From: Streptomyces rubradiris
GTDB taxonomy: Bacteria; Actinomycetota; Actinomycetes; Streptomycetales; Streptomycetaceae
NCBI RefSeq assembly: GCF_016860525.1
Contig: NZ_BNEA01000001.1
Location: forward strand, 1,629,501 to 1,693,500
Reading direction: 5' to 3'
Length of the DNA: 64,000 nucleotides
Of this stretch, positions 28,996-36,737 are shown one piece after another. The notes beneath the pieces were generated by a model. It did no database searches, was not told where the DNA came from, and was given only the letters and a program-made list of their open reading frames with translations. Positions within the stretch are counted from its first letter, which is position 1, and every line of letters begins with the position of its first letter. Made by a program: the position numbers and the translations under genes.

Positions 28996-30282
28996 TCAGT
29001 GCCCCGCCGGCGCGTCGTGCGCCGGTTGCCCGTTGTGGGTGCTCTCGGCGATCCGCTCGTGGTGCCGGATCACCTCGGCGATGATGAAGTTCAGGAACTT
29101 CTCCGCGAAGGCCGGGTCGAGCTTGGCGTTCTCGGCGAGCACGCGCAGCCGGGCGATCTGCCGGGCCTCGCGGGACGGGTCGGCGGGCGGCAGCTGGTGC
29201 TGCGCCTTGAGCCGGCCGACCTGCTGGGTGGCCTTGAAACGCTCGGCGAGCATGTGGACGACGGCCGCGTCGATGTTGTCGATGCTGTCGCGCAGCCGCT
29301 CCAGTTCCTGGCGGACCTCGGGGTCGATGGCACCGGGGCCGGTGTTGCTGGTCGTCATGAGGGCCAACCCTATGCGCTGCGCGGGCCGCGTCGACGGGGT
29401 GTCCGAGGACTGGATCAGCGGCGGGTCGCCGGGGTCGGGGACGCGGTCGCTCCAGCCGCCGGGCACGGTGCGGCCCTGCTGGGCGCGGAAGCGTACGGGG
29501 GCGAGGCCGACGCGCCGGGTGAACAGCCGGGAGAAGTAGGCGGGGTCGTCGTAGCCGACGCGGCGGGCGACGGCGGCGACGGGCAGCTCGGTGGTGGCGA
29601 GGAGTTCCTTGGCCCGGCCGAGGCGGATGCCGAGCAGGTAGTCCTTGGGGCTGCAGCCGGCCGCGCGGCGGACCGCACCGCGCAGCTCGGCGGTGGTCAT
29701 GCCGTGCCGGGCGGCGTGGTCGGCGACGCTCATCGGGGTGCAGGCGTCCCGGGCCAGGGCGGTGAGCACCTGGTCGCCGCCCTGGGCGAGGTCGGCGCGG
29801 GCGCGGCGCAGGGCGACAAGGAGTTCGTGCACGGCCGCCGCGGTCTCGGCCTGGAGCAGGGGGTTGCCGGGGCGGGCGGCGCGGGCGATGCGGGCGATGA
29901 CGGTGCGCGGGCCGGAGGCGTCGGCGAGCGGGGTCACGGGCCGGTCGGGGTCGATGTAGCCGAGTTCGCGGTAGGCGGCCGTGGCGGGCCCGGCGAAGTC
30001 CACGAAGCCCTCGTCCCAGCCGGTGTCCGCATCGGGCGCGTAGTGGTGGGGCACGCCGGGGGTGAGCCACAGCAGCGCGGGCGCGGTGACGGTCGTGCGG
30101 CGGCCGTCGGCGCCCCGGTACCAGCCGCCGCCGGAGCTGATCACCACGGCCACGTGGTGGTCGAGGGTGCGCGGGCCGACGGTGGGCAGCGCGCCGTGCT
30201 GGAGGCCGACGCCGAGGCAGACCAGGCCGAGGCGGTGGTGGGCGGGGCCGGGGCTGAAGAACCGCATCCAGGTCCGGTACAT
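28996..30282 (-). CDS. AraC-family regulator fused in frame to chorismate mutase
   Basis: A single open frame of 428 codons runs from ATG 30282 (MYRTWMRFFSPGPAHHRLGL). Residues ~1-150 form an AraC-type cupin sensor (ALLWLTPGVPHHYAPDADTG). Residues ~185-275 form the double HTH (MSVADHAARHGMTTAELRGA; VAAVARRVGYDDPAYFSRLF). After a ~35-residue linker (IQSSDTPSTRPAQRI), residues 309-428 form a complete AroQ-type chorismate mutase (LERLRDSIDNIDAAVVHMLA; KATQQVGRLKAQHQLPPADP; FLNFIIAEVIRHHERIAEST). The mutase alone would start at ATG 29358 (MTTSNTGPGAIDPEVRQ, 120 residues) behind ATAGGG. No stop separates them, so either a fusion is made or the mutase is also started internally. The mutase converts chorismate to prephenate for Phe/Tyr. 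Confidence 0.75.
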   Translation of the reverse strand: MYRTWMRFFSPGPAHHRLGLVCLGVGLQHGALPTVGPRTLDHHVAVVISSGGGWYRGADGRRTTVTAPALLWLTPGVPHHYAPDADTGWDEGFVDFAGPATAAYRELGYIDPDRPVTPLADASGPRTVIARIARAARPGNPLLQAETAAAVHELLVALRRARADLAQGGDQVLTALARDACTPMSVADHAARHGMTTAELRGAVRRAAGCSPKDYLLGIRLGRAKELLATTELPVAAVARRVGYDDPAYFSRLFTRRVGLAPVRFRAQQGRTVPGGWSDRVPDPGDPPLIQSSDTPSTRPAQRIGLALMTTSNTGPGAIDPEVRQELERLRDSIDNIDAAVVHMLAERFKATQQVGRLKAQHQLPPADPSREARQIARLRVLAENAKLDPAFAEKFLNFIIAEVIRHHERIAESTHNGQPAHDAPAGH

Positions 30283-30409
30283 CGGCGCTCCTCACGGCGG
30301 GATGTGCGGCGCGGTTTTGTCCAAGCAGCGCCGATCTTCGTCCATGGCGCCGGGTGCCGGAAGGGGGCGAGGCTGGGGCGGAGGCAGGAGGCCGCGGCGG
30401 GGAGGGCGC

Positions 30410-32164
30410 TTGAGCGAGTTCACGGTGGGGGAATCGGGGTTCTGCGTGGACGGGCGCCCGGTGCGGCTGCTGTCCGGGGCACTGCACTACTTCCGGGTGC
30501 ACGAGGCGCAGTGGGGGCACCGGCTGGCCATGCTGCGGGCGATGGGCCTGAACTGCGTGGAGACCTACGTCCCGTGGAATCTGCACGAGCCGCGCCCGGG
30601 AACGTTCCGGGACGTGGGGGCGGTCGGCCGGTTCCTGGACGCGGTCGCCGCGGCGGGGATGTGGGCGATCGTGCGGCCGGGTCCGTACATCTGTGCCGAG
30701 TGGGAGAACGGCGGGCTTCCGGCGTGGCTGACGGGCGAGGTGGGCACGCGCGCGCGTACGCGTGACGCGCGCTGTCTGGCCCGCGTCCGCCTCTGGTTCA
30801 CCCGGCTGCTGCAGGAGATCGTGCCCCGCCAGAGCGACCGGGGCGGTCCGGTGGTCCTGGTCCAGGTGGAGAACGAGTACGGCAGCTACGGCAGCGACAC
30901 CGGCTACCTGGAGGAGCTGGCCGGTCTGCTGCGCGCCGAGGGGGTCACCGCGGCGCTGTGCACCTCGGACGGTCCGGAGGACCACATGCTGACCGGGGGT
31001 TCGCTGCCGGGGGTGCTCGCCACGGTGAATTTCGGCTCCCACGCGCGCGTGGCGTTCGACACGCTGCGCCGGCACCGCCCGGAGGGGCCGCTGATGTGCA
31101 TGGAGTTCTGGTGCGGCTGGTTCGACCACTGGGCCGGCGAGCACGCCGTACGGGATCCGGCCGAGGCCGCCGGGGCGCTGCGGGAGATCCTGGAGTGCGG
31201 GGCGTCGGTGAACCTCTACCTGGCGCACGGCGGGACGAGTTTCGGGGGCTGGGCGGGCGCCAACCGGGGCGGGGCGCTGCACGAGGGCCCGCTGGAGCCG
31301 GACGTGACGTCCTACGACTACGACGCGCCGGTGGACGAGTACGGCCGCCCCACGGAGAAGTTCCGGCGCTTCCGCGAGGTGCTGGCCGGGTACGCGCCGG
31401 GTCCGCTGCCCGGGTTGCCGGCGCCGCCCGCCGTGCTGGGCGCCCCGGCCGAGGCCGCGCTCACCGGCTGGGCGTCCCTGGCGGGGGTGCTCGGGGCACT
31501 GGGCGGGCCGGAGACGGTCACGCCGGTGCCGCCGACGTTCGAGGAGCTGGGGATCACCCGGGGCCTGGTCCGTTACACGGTCGAGGTGCCCGGCCCGCGC
31601 CGGCCCTACCCGCTGTCCGTGCGCGGCCTGCGCGACCTCGCCGTGGTGTACGTCGACGGGGAGCGGGCCGGGGTGCTCACGGAGGCGGAGCCGCGGCTGG
31701 CGGTGCCGGTCGCGGGGCACGCGCGCGTGGAGCTGTGGGTGGAGTCCCTGGGGCGGGTGAACTACGGGCCCCGGCTGGGGGAGCCGAAGGGGATCACCGG
31801 CGGCGTCCTGCACGAGCGGCAGTATCTGCACGGGGTACGCGCGCGTGGGCTCGATCTGGACGCGTTCGCCGGTGGTGTGGCCGCGGTGCCCTTCGGTGCG
31901 CCGCCCGGCAGGCACGCGCCGGGGCTGTACCGGGGCTCGGTCACGGTCCGCGGGGCCGGGGACGCCCGGCTGGAGCTGCCCGGCCGGACCCGCGGGTTCG
32001 TCTGGATCAACGGCTTCAACCTGGGCCGTTACTGGTCGGCGGGCCCCCAGCGGTCGCTGTACGTGCCCGGGCCGGTGCTGCGGGAGGGCGAGAACGAGGT
32101 GTGGGTGCTGGACCTGGACGAGGGCCGGCCGGACGCGCCGGCTCCGCGCTTGCTGCCGGTGTGA
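30410..32164 (+). CDS. GH35 beta-galactosidase
   Basis: The 584-residue glycosidase shows the GH35 N-terminus DGRPVRLLSGALHYFRVHEA, LNCVETYVPWNLHEPRPGTF, VRPGPYICAEWENGGLPAWL and VVLVQVENEYGSYG, which carries the acid/base Glu. The nucleophile Glu is in CMEFWCGWFDHWAGEH. C-terminal beta domains follow, with GFVWINGFNLGRYWSAGPQR, which is typical of family 35. No signal peptide is visible, so it is probably cytoplasmic and acts on imported galactosides. The start is TTG 30410 behind GGAGGG (short spacing); ATG 30344 would add 22 unlikely Gly/Arg-rich residues. It is transcribed divergently from the AraC-mutase gene, which might regulate it. Confidence 0.88.
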   Translation: MSEFTVGESGFCVDGRPVRLLSGALHYFRVHEAQWGHRLAMLRAMGLNCVETYVPWNLHEPRPGTFRDVGAVGRFLDAVAAAGMWAIVRPGPYICAEWENGGLPAWLTGEVGTRARTRDARCLARVRLWFTRLLQEIVPRQSDRGGPVVLVQVENEYGSYGSDTGYLEELAGLLRAEGVTAALCTSDGPEDHMLTGGSLPGVLATVNFGSHARVAFDTLRRHRPEGPLMCMEFWCGWFDHWAGEHAVRDPAEAAGALREILECGASVNLYLAHGGTSFGGWAGANRGGALHEGPLEPDVTSYDYDAPVDEYGRPTEKFRRFREVLAGYAPGPLPGLPAPPAVLGAPAEAALTGWASLAGVLGALGGPETVTPVPPTFEELGITRGLVRYTVEVPGPRRPYPLSVRGLRDLAVVYVDGERAGVLTEAEPRLAVPVAGHARVELWVESLGRVNYGPRLGEPKGITGGVLHERQYLHGVRARGLDLDAFAGGVAAVPFGAPPGRHAPGLYRGSVTVRGAGDARLELPGRTRGFVWINGFNLGRYWSAGPQRSLYVPGPVLREGENEVWVLDLDEGRPDAPAPRLLPV

Positions 32165-32308
32165 GGGCCGTTCGCGGGTGCGGTCTGTCCGGCCGGCACC
32201 CGGATCCCTTCGTGAGGGCCGTTCACCGGGACCCTCCCGGGTACGGTTTCGCCGAGGCCCTCCCGCCTACAGTGGAGGGGAGTTCCGGCGGCTTCAGGGG
32301 GTGCCGAC

Positions 32309-33190
32309 GTGGCCAACGGCGGACCGGTCGAGCACGGCTACCCGCACCTGGAGACGGTGCGGGCCGCCATCACCGCGCTGTACCGGCGGCTGTCCCGGGA
32401 CACCATCGAGACGTTCTCGGCCAGCGTGGCCCCCGCCGACGTGGCCTTCTGCGACACGGACGACCTGCATCTGGGCGCGCAGCGGGTGGCCCGGGAGATC
32501 GTGCGGCACTTCCGGCTGCCGGACGCGCGGCTGATCGTCGGCTTCCGGGAGATGACCCACGCGGCGAACGTCGAACTGGCGGCGGGCCCCGAGTACTTCG
32601 TCGAGCTGAACGACCGGTTCCGCACCCATCGCGCCGACATCGGCGCGGCCCTCGCCCACGAGGTGGCGCACGTCTATCTGCACCGCCTGGACCTCGCCTT
32701 CCCCACCACGGCGGAGAACGAGATCCTGACGGACACGGCGACGGCCTACCTGGGCGCGGGCTGGCTGCTGCTGGACGCCTACCGGGAGGACGCGGTCTCC
32801 TCCCAGAAGCTGGGCTACCTCACCCCGGAGGAGTTCGGTTACGTCCTGGCCAAGCGGGCACTGCTGTTCGGCGAGGACCCGTCCTCGTGGTTCACCAGCC
32901 CGCAGGCCTACACCGCCTACGTCAGGGGCAGGGACCGGGCCCGCCGGGACGAACGGCAGCCGCCGCTCGCCGCCGCCGGCTGGGCGGGCCGCCGCCGGTA
33001 CGCCCACGACCGCCGGCACGCCTTCGCCGGCCCGCCGGCCACGCCGTACGCCTTCGCCGCCGACCCCGCCGGCCGGCTCCGGGTCTCCTTCCCCTGCCCC
33101 ACCTGCCACCAGCGGATCAGGGTGCCGGTACAGGGGCGGGTACGGGCGCGGTGCGGGTTGTGCCGGACGGTGCTGGAGTGCGATACGTAG
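32309..33190 (+). CDS. Putative zinc metallopeptidase with C-terminal zinc ribbon
   Basis: The 293-residue protein starts at GTG 32309. Residues 117-121 are HEVAH in IGAALAHEVAHVYLHRLDL, followed by TTAENEILTDTATAYLG, where Glu138 or Asp142 could be the third ligand, as in gluzincin-like peptidases. At the C-terminus CPTCHQRIRVPVQ and CGLCRTVLEC form a four-Cys zinc ribbon. The N-terminal ~100 residues (AITALYRRLSRDTIETFSAS; VARLIVGFREMTHAAN-like) have no family I can name. No membrane segment or signal is visible. It lies 144 bp behind the galactosidase with its own leader, so a shared operon is not certain. Peptidase activity is inferred from the motif only. Confidence 0.7.
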   Translation: MANGGPVEHGYPHLETVRAAITALYRRLSRDTIETFSASVAPADVAFCDTDDLHLGAQRVAREIVRHFRLPDARLIVGFREMTHAANVELAAGPEYFVELNDRFRTHRADIGAALAHEVAHVYLHRLDLAFPTTAENEILTDTATAYLGAGWLLLDAYREDAVSSQKLGYLTPEEFGYVLAKRALLFGEDPSSWFTSPQAYTAYVRGRDRARRDERQPPLAAAGWAGRRRYAHDRRHAFAGPPATPYAFAADPAGRLRVSFPCPTCHQRIRVPVQGRVRARCGLCRTVLECDT

Positions 33191-33227
33191 CCCTCTTGGG
33201 AGGTCCGGGTGCTACGAGCGGGGTCGT

Positions 33228-34133
33228 CTACGTCCCGTACACCCGTCCCGGCGGCTCCGCCCGAGCCAGCAGTCTCCGGGCCGCCTCCCCCGCCCCGGCC
33301 GGTGTCCAGCGGGCGCCCTTGTCGGTGGTGGGACCGGGGCGCCAGCCCTCCATGACGGTGATCCGGCCGCCCTCCGCCTCGAACACCCGGCCGGTCACCC
33401 CGGCGCTCCCGGCCGAGCCGAGCCAGACCACGAGCGGGGAGACGTTTTCGGGTGCCATGGCGTCGAAGCCGGTGGCCGGCGCCGCCATGGCCGTGGCGAA
33501 GGCACGTTCCGTCATACGGGTCCGGGCGGCCGGGGCCACGGCGTTGACCTGGACGCCGTAGCGGGCCAGTTCGGCCGCCGCGACGAGCGTGAGGCCGATG
33601 ATCCCGGCCTTGGCGGCGCTGTAGTTGCCCTGCCCGACCGAGCCCAGCAGACCGGCCCCGCTGCTGGTGTGGACGACCCGGGCGACCGGGGTGCGCCCGG
33701 CCCTGGCCGTGGCCCGCCAGTGGCCGGCGGCGTGCTTGAGCGGCAGGAAGTGACCCTTCAAGTGGACACGGATCACGGCGTCCCAGTCGTCCTCGGTGAG
33801 GTTGACCAGCATGCGGTCGCGCAGGAACCCGGCGTTGCTGACGAGGGTGTCGAGCCGGCCGTAGGTCTCGACGGCGGTGCGGACCAGGCCGGCCGCGCCC
33901 GCGTCGGTGGCGATGTCGGCGCCGTGCGCCACCGCGTCACCGCCCGCCGCCCGGATCTCGGCCACGACGGCGTCCGCCGGGTTCTGCGGGTCCGGCGCGC
34001 CGTCCAGCGCCACGCCGAGGTCGTTGACGACGACCCGGGCGCCCTCGGCGGCGAAGGCCAGGGCATGGGCCCGGCCGAGCCCCCGGCCGGCCCCGGTGAC
34101 GGCGACGACCCGGCCCGCGCAGATACCGCTCAT
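33228..34133 (-). CDS. SDR dehydrogenase, Rv3548c-like (HIP degradation cluster)
   Basis: The 301-residue short-chain dehydrogenase starts at ATG 34133. It has the cofactor loop VVAVTGAGRGLGRAHALAFA, NDLGVALDG, NAGFLRD, the catalytic Ser in VVHTSSGAGLLGSVGQGNYS with the YSAAK motif, and a C-terminal extension EGGRITVMEGWRPGPTTDKG seen in MFE/HSD17B4-type acyl-CoA SDRs. By position and type it corresponds to Rv3548c in the KstR2 regulon. It sits 1 bp behind the next SDR gene and is transcribed leftward from operator 1 (35095-35111). Precise substrate unknown; probably a hydroxyacyl-CoA of the ring C/D pathway. Confidence 0.87.
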   Translation of the reverse strand: MSGICAGRVVAVTGAGRGLGRAHALAFAAEGARVVVNDLGVALDGAPDPQNPADAVVAEIRAAGGDAVAHGADIATDAGAAGLVRTAVETYGRLDTLVSNAGFLRDRMLVNLTEDDWDAVIRVHLKGHFLPLKHAAGHWRATARAGRTPVARVVHTSSGAGLLGSVGQGNYSAAKAGIIGLTLVAAAELARYGVQVNAVAPAARTRMTERAFATAMAAPATGFDAMAPENVSPLVVWLGSAGSAGVTGRVFEAEGGRITVMEGWRPGPTTDKGARWTPAGAGEAARRLLARAEPPGRVYGT

Positions 34134-34134
34134 C

Positions 34135-35046
34135 TCAGCTGTCCTTCCGGGGAGTCGGTACGGGTACGTGGGGCGCGGCGGCGTCCAGGAACGCGGGCCG
34201 TTCCCCGCCGCCGTGCACGTGCAGGCCGGCCCCGCTGATGTACGCGGCGGCGTCGGAGGCGAGGAACACGGCGGCGGCGCCGACGTCGGCGGGGAGCGCG
34301 AGCCGGCCCAGCGGGACGGTGCGAGAGACGGCGGCCGTCCCGTCGGGGCCGCCGTAGTGGAGGTGGGCGAGCTCGGTGTGGACCATGCCGACCACGAGCG
34401 TGTTGACCCGGACCTCCGGCGCCCACTCCACGGCCATGGACGCGGCCAGGCTGGCGAGCCCCGCCTTGGCCGCGCCGTAGGCGGCCGAGCCGGGCGAGGG
34501 ACGGGTCCCGCTGACGCTGCCGATCATCAGAACCGAGCCCCTGCTGCGCCGGAGGTGGTCGTAGGCGGCGAGGGACGCGGTCAGCGGGGTGATCAGGTTC
34601 AGCTCGACGACCTTGGCGTGCCGTTCGGCGCCGGCGTCGGCGAGACGCCGGTGGGGCGTGCCGCCGGCGTTGTTGACCAGGACGTCGAGGCGGGGCAGTC
34701 CGGCGAAGAAGGCGCGGACGGCGGGCGGGTCGCGCAGGTCCAGCGGGACGAAGCCGACGCCGGGCACGGGCCGGTCGGGGGGCCGGCGGGCGCAGGCCAG
34801 GACGTGGGCGCCCGCCTCGGCGAAGGCCCGCGCGATTCCGGCGCCCACGCCCCGGGTGCCGCCGGTGACCACGACCGTCCTGCCGCGCAGTGAGCTGTCC
34901 GCGGGCCGGTCGCCCGCAGGAGGGTTGCCCGCAGGCCGGTCGCCCGCAGGAGGGTTGCCCGCAGGAGGGTTGCCCGCGGGCCGCTGGTCCGCGGGGCTCG
35001 CCGGGCGCTCGTCCGCAGGCCGGTTGTCCACAGGGGGGTTATCCAC
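34135..35046 (-). CDS. SDR oxidoreductase with repeat-encoded N-terminal extension, Rv3549c-like
   Basis: The 303-residue SDR starts at GTG 35046. Residues 1-50 consist of Pro/Ala repeats (DNRPADERPASPADQRPAGN and copies of NPPAG and DRPAG) encoded by a 15-bp minisatellite. The enzyme proper begins at SSLRGRTVVVTGGTRGVGAG, with NNAGG, GSVLMIGSVSGTRPSPGSAA and YGAAK. By order it matches Rv3549c of the mycobacterial KstR2 regulon. The extension looks like a recent sequence expansion; no other ATG/GTG closer to the fold has a good ribosome binding site. It lies immediately upstream of the first SDR gene (1-bp gap) and 86 bp from echA20 across operator 1. Confidence 0.83.
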   Translation of the reverse strand: MDNPPVDNRPADERPASPADQRPAGNPPAGNPPAGDRPAGNPPAGDRPADSSLRGRTVVVTGGTRGVGAGIARAFAEAGAHVLACARRPPDRPVPGVGFVPLDLRDPPAVRAFFAGLPRLDVLVNNAGGTPHRRLADAGAERHAKVVELNLITPLTASLAAYDHLRRSRGSVLMIGSVSGTRPSPGSAAYGAAKAGLASLAASMAVEWAPEVRVNTLVVGMVHTELAHLHYGGPDGTAAVSRTVPLGRLALPADVGAAAVFLASDAAAYISGAGLHVHGGGERPAFLDAAAPHVPVPTPRKDS

Positions 35047-35047
35047 A
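34901..35047. repeat. 15-bp coding minisatellite containing two DnaA-box matches
   Basis: Between 34901 and about 34982 six units alternate GCCCGCAGGAGGGTT and GCCCGCAGGCCGGTC, encoding NPPAG and DRPAG. Diverged units continue to 35047 and end in TTGTCCACA (35024-35032) and TTATCCACA (35039-35047), both fitting the Streptomyces DnaA-box consensus and exactly one repeat period (15 bp) apart. Confidence 0.85.
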
Positions 35048-35094
35048 GGGCCTCCCGCTGGTCCGCGTCGGCTGCTAGCTTCGAAGCCATCGCA

Positions 35095-35111
35095 CCTAAC
35101 AAATGTTTGGT
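35095..35111. promoter_or_regulatory. KstR2-like operator 1
   Basis: CCTAACAAATGTTTGGT lies between the divergent SDR pair and echA20. Its core AACAAATGTTTGGT agrees with the published mycobacterial KstR2 consensus AnCAAGnnCTTGnT at 8 of 10 fixed positions. The reverse complement of the site at 41382-41398 is the same 17-mer with one base different. Confidence 0.7.
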
Positions 35112-35132
35112 GGAAAGGTAGCTGATGCGTCC

Positions 35133-35885
35133 ATGGGTGTCTCCTGTTCGTCCCCGGAAAAGGGGATTTCCGTAGTCACCGTCGACTTCCCGCCGGTCAA
35201 CGCCCTGCCGGTGCGCGCCTGGTTCGCCCTGGCCGAGGCCGTGCGCGAGGCCGGCCGGGACCCGGGGACCCGATGTGTGGTGCTGGCCGCCGAGGGCCGC
35301 GGGTTCAACGCGGGCGTGGACATCAAGGAGATACAGGCGGCCGGGCAGGACGCTCTGATCGGAGCCAACCAGGGCTGCGCGGAGGCGTTCGCGGCGGTCT
35401 ACGAGTGCGGGACACCGGTCGTCGCGGCCGTGCAGGGCTTCTGCCTGGGCGGCGGGATCGGCCTGGTGGGCAACGCGGACGCGGTGGTGGCGAGCGAGGA
35501 CGCCTTCTTCGGGCTGCCCGAGCTGGACCGGGGCGCGCTGGGCGCGGCGACCCACCTGGCCCGGCTGGTCCCGCAGCACCTGATGCGCACGCTGTATTTC
35601 ACCGGGCGCACGGTGAGCGCCGCCGAGCTGCACGGGCACGGCTCGGTGTGGCGGGTGGTCCCGCGCGCCAAGCTGCCGGGTGCGGCGCTGGGGCTGGCCC
35701 GGGAGATCGCCGCGAAGGACGGCCGGCTGCTGCGCATGGCCAAGGCCGCGATCAACGGCATCGACCCGGTCGATGTGCGCCGCAGCTACCGCTTCGAGCA
35801 GGGCTTCACCTTCGAGGCCGGCCTCAGCGGACTGGCCGGCCGGGTCCGCGACACGTTCGGGAAGCAGGGGAAGGAGGGGGCGTAG
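35133..35885 (+). CDS. echA20: Enoyl-CoA hydratase/hydrolase family EchA20 (steroid ring D opening)
   Basis: The 250-residue crotonase-fold protein starts at ATG 35133 (MGVSCSSPEKGISVVTVDFP). It contains PPVNALPVRAWFALAEAV, AEGRGFNAGVDIKEIQAAG, VYECGTPVVAAVQGFCLGGG, GLPELDRGALGAATHLARLV and the C-terminal SYRFEQGFTFEAGLSG. These match what I remember of Mycobacterium tuberculosis EchA20 (Rv3550) almost block for block. That enzyme opens ring D of the HIP-derived CoA ester. A frame upstream of 35133 overlaps the operator and is unlikely to be translated. ipdA follows after the stop without a gap, so the genes are cotranscribed. Confidence 0.9.
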   Translation: MGVSCSSPEKGISVVTVDFPPVNALPVRAWFALAEAVREAGRDPGTRCVVLAAEGRGFNAGVDIKEIQAAGQDALIGANQGCAEAFAAVYECGTPVVAAVQGFCLGGGIGLVGNADAVVASEDAFFGLPELDRGALGAATHLARLVPQHLMRTLYFTGRTVSAAELHGHGSVWRVVPRAKLPGAALGLAREIAAKDGRLLRMAKAAINGIDPVDVRRSYRFEQGFTFEAGLSGLAGRVRDTFGKQGKEGA

Positions 35886-36737
35886 ATGGGCGACAAGACG
35901 ATGACCGCCGAGGAGGTGGTGTCCCGGCTGGCGAGCGGCATGACCCTCGGCATCGGCGGCTGGGGCTCCCGGCGCAAGCCGATGGCGCTGGTCCGGGCGC
36001 TGCTGCGGTCCGGCATCGGCGATCTCACGGTCGTCTCCTGCGGCGGCCCGGACATCGGCATGCTGGCCGCCGCCGGCCGGATCCGCAAGCTGGTCACGGC
36101 CTTCGTCACCCTGGACTCCATCGCGCTGGAACCGCACTACCGTGCGGCGCGCGAGCACGGGGGCCTGGAGCTGACGGAGATAGACGAGGGGATGTTCCTG
36201 TCCGGGCTGCGGGCGGCGGCGCAGCGGCTGCCGTTCCTGCCGGTGCGCGCGGGCATCGGCTCGGACGTCATGCGGGTCAACCCGGAGCTGAGAACGGTGA
36301 CGTCGCCGTACGCGGACGCGGAGACGCTGGTGGCGATGCCGGCGCTGCGGCTGGACGCGGCCCTGGTGCACGTCAACCGCGCCGACCGGCTGGGCAACGG
36401 GCAGTACCTGGGCCCGGACCCGTACTTCGACGACCTGTTCTGCGAGGCGGCGGACGCGGCCTACGTCTCCTGCGAACGGATCGTGGACACCGCGGAGCTG
36501 ACGAAGGCGGCCGGACCGTGGTCGCTGCTGCTCAAACGGCTCGCGGTGACCGGTGTGGTGGAGGCACCGGACGGCGCGCACTTCACGTCCTGCGCCCCGG
36601 AGTACGGCAGGGACGAGGAGTTCCAGCGGTGGTACGCGGCCACGCCCTGGCCGGACTTCGCCGGCCGCTTCCTCGGCGCCGACGAGGCGGCGTACCGGGC
36701 GGCGGTCGGGAAGTGGCGGACGGAGCAGGGACGATGA
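35886..36737 (+). CDS. ipdA: IpdA, alpha subunit of COCHEA-CoA hydrolase (CoA-transferase fold)
   Basis: The 283-residue protein starts at ATG 35886 behind GGAGGGGGCG and directly after echA20. It has the class I CoA-transferase alpha fold: ASGMTLGIGGWGSRRKPMAL, TVVSCGGPDIGMLAAAG, LTEIDEGMFLSGLRAAAQRL, LVHVNRADRLGNGQYLGPDP. GWGSRRKPM and the pairing with ipdB point to IpdAB (Rv3551-3552), a ring C hydrolase that has lost CoA-transferase activity. The stop overlaps the ipdB start (ATGA), as expected for subunits made 1:1. Confidence 0.92.
   Translation: MGDKTMTAEEVVSRLASGMTLGIGGWGSRRKPMALVRALLRSGIGDLTVVSCGGPDIGMLAAAGRIRKLVTAFVTLDSIALEPHYRAAREHGGLELTEIDEGMFLSGLRAAAQRLPFLPVRAGIGSDVMRVNPELRTVTSPYADAETLVAMPALRLDAALVHVNRADRLGNGQYLGPDPYFDDLFCEAADAAYVSCERIVDTAELTKAAGPWSLLLKRLAVTGVVEAPDGAHFTSCAPEYGRDEEFQRWYAATPWPDFAGRFLGADEAAYRAAVGKWRTEQGR

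Noticed and set aside
30344..30410. ATG 30344 as start of the GH35 gene
   Set aside because: It would add a Gly/Arg stretch unlike the family N-terminus; TTG 30410 gives the usual start of the fold.
35024..35047. Replication origin
   Set aside because: Only two DnaA boxes, no dnaA/dnaN/gyr genes and a coding repeat as a simple explanation; kept only as a low-interest observation.
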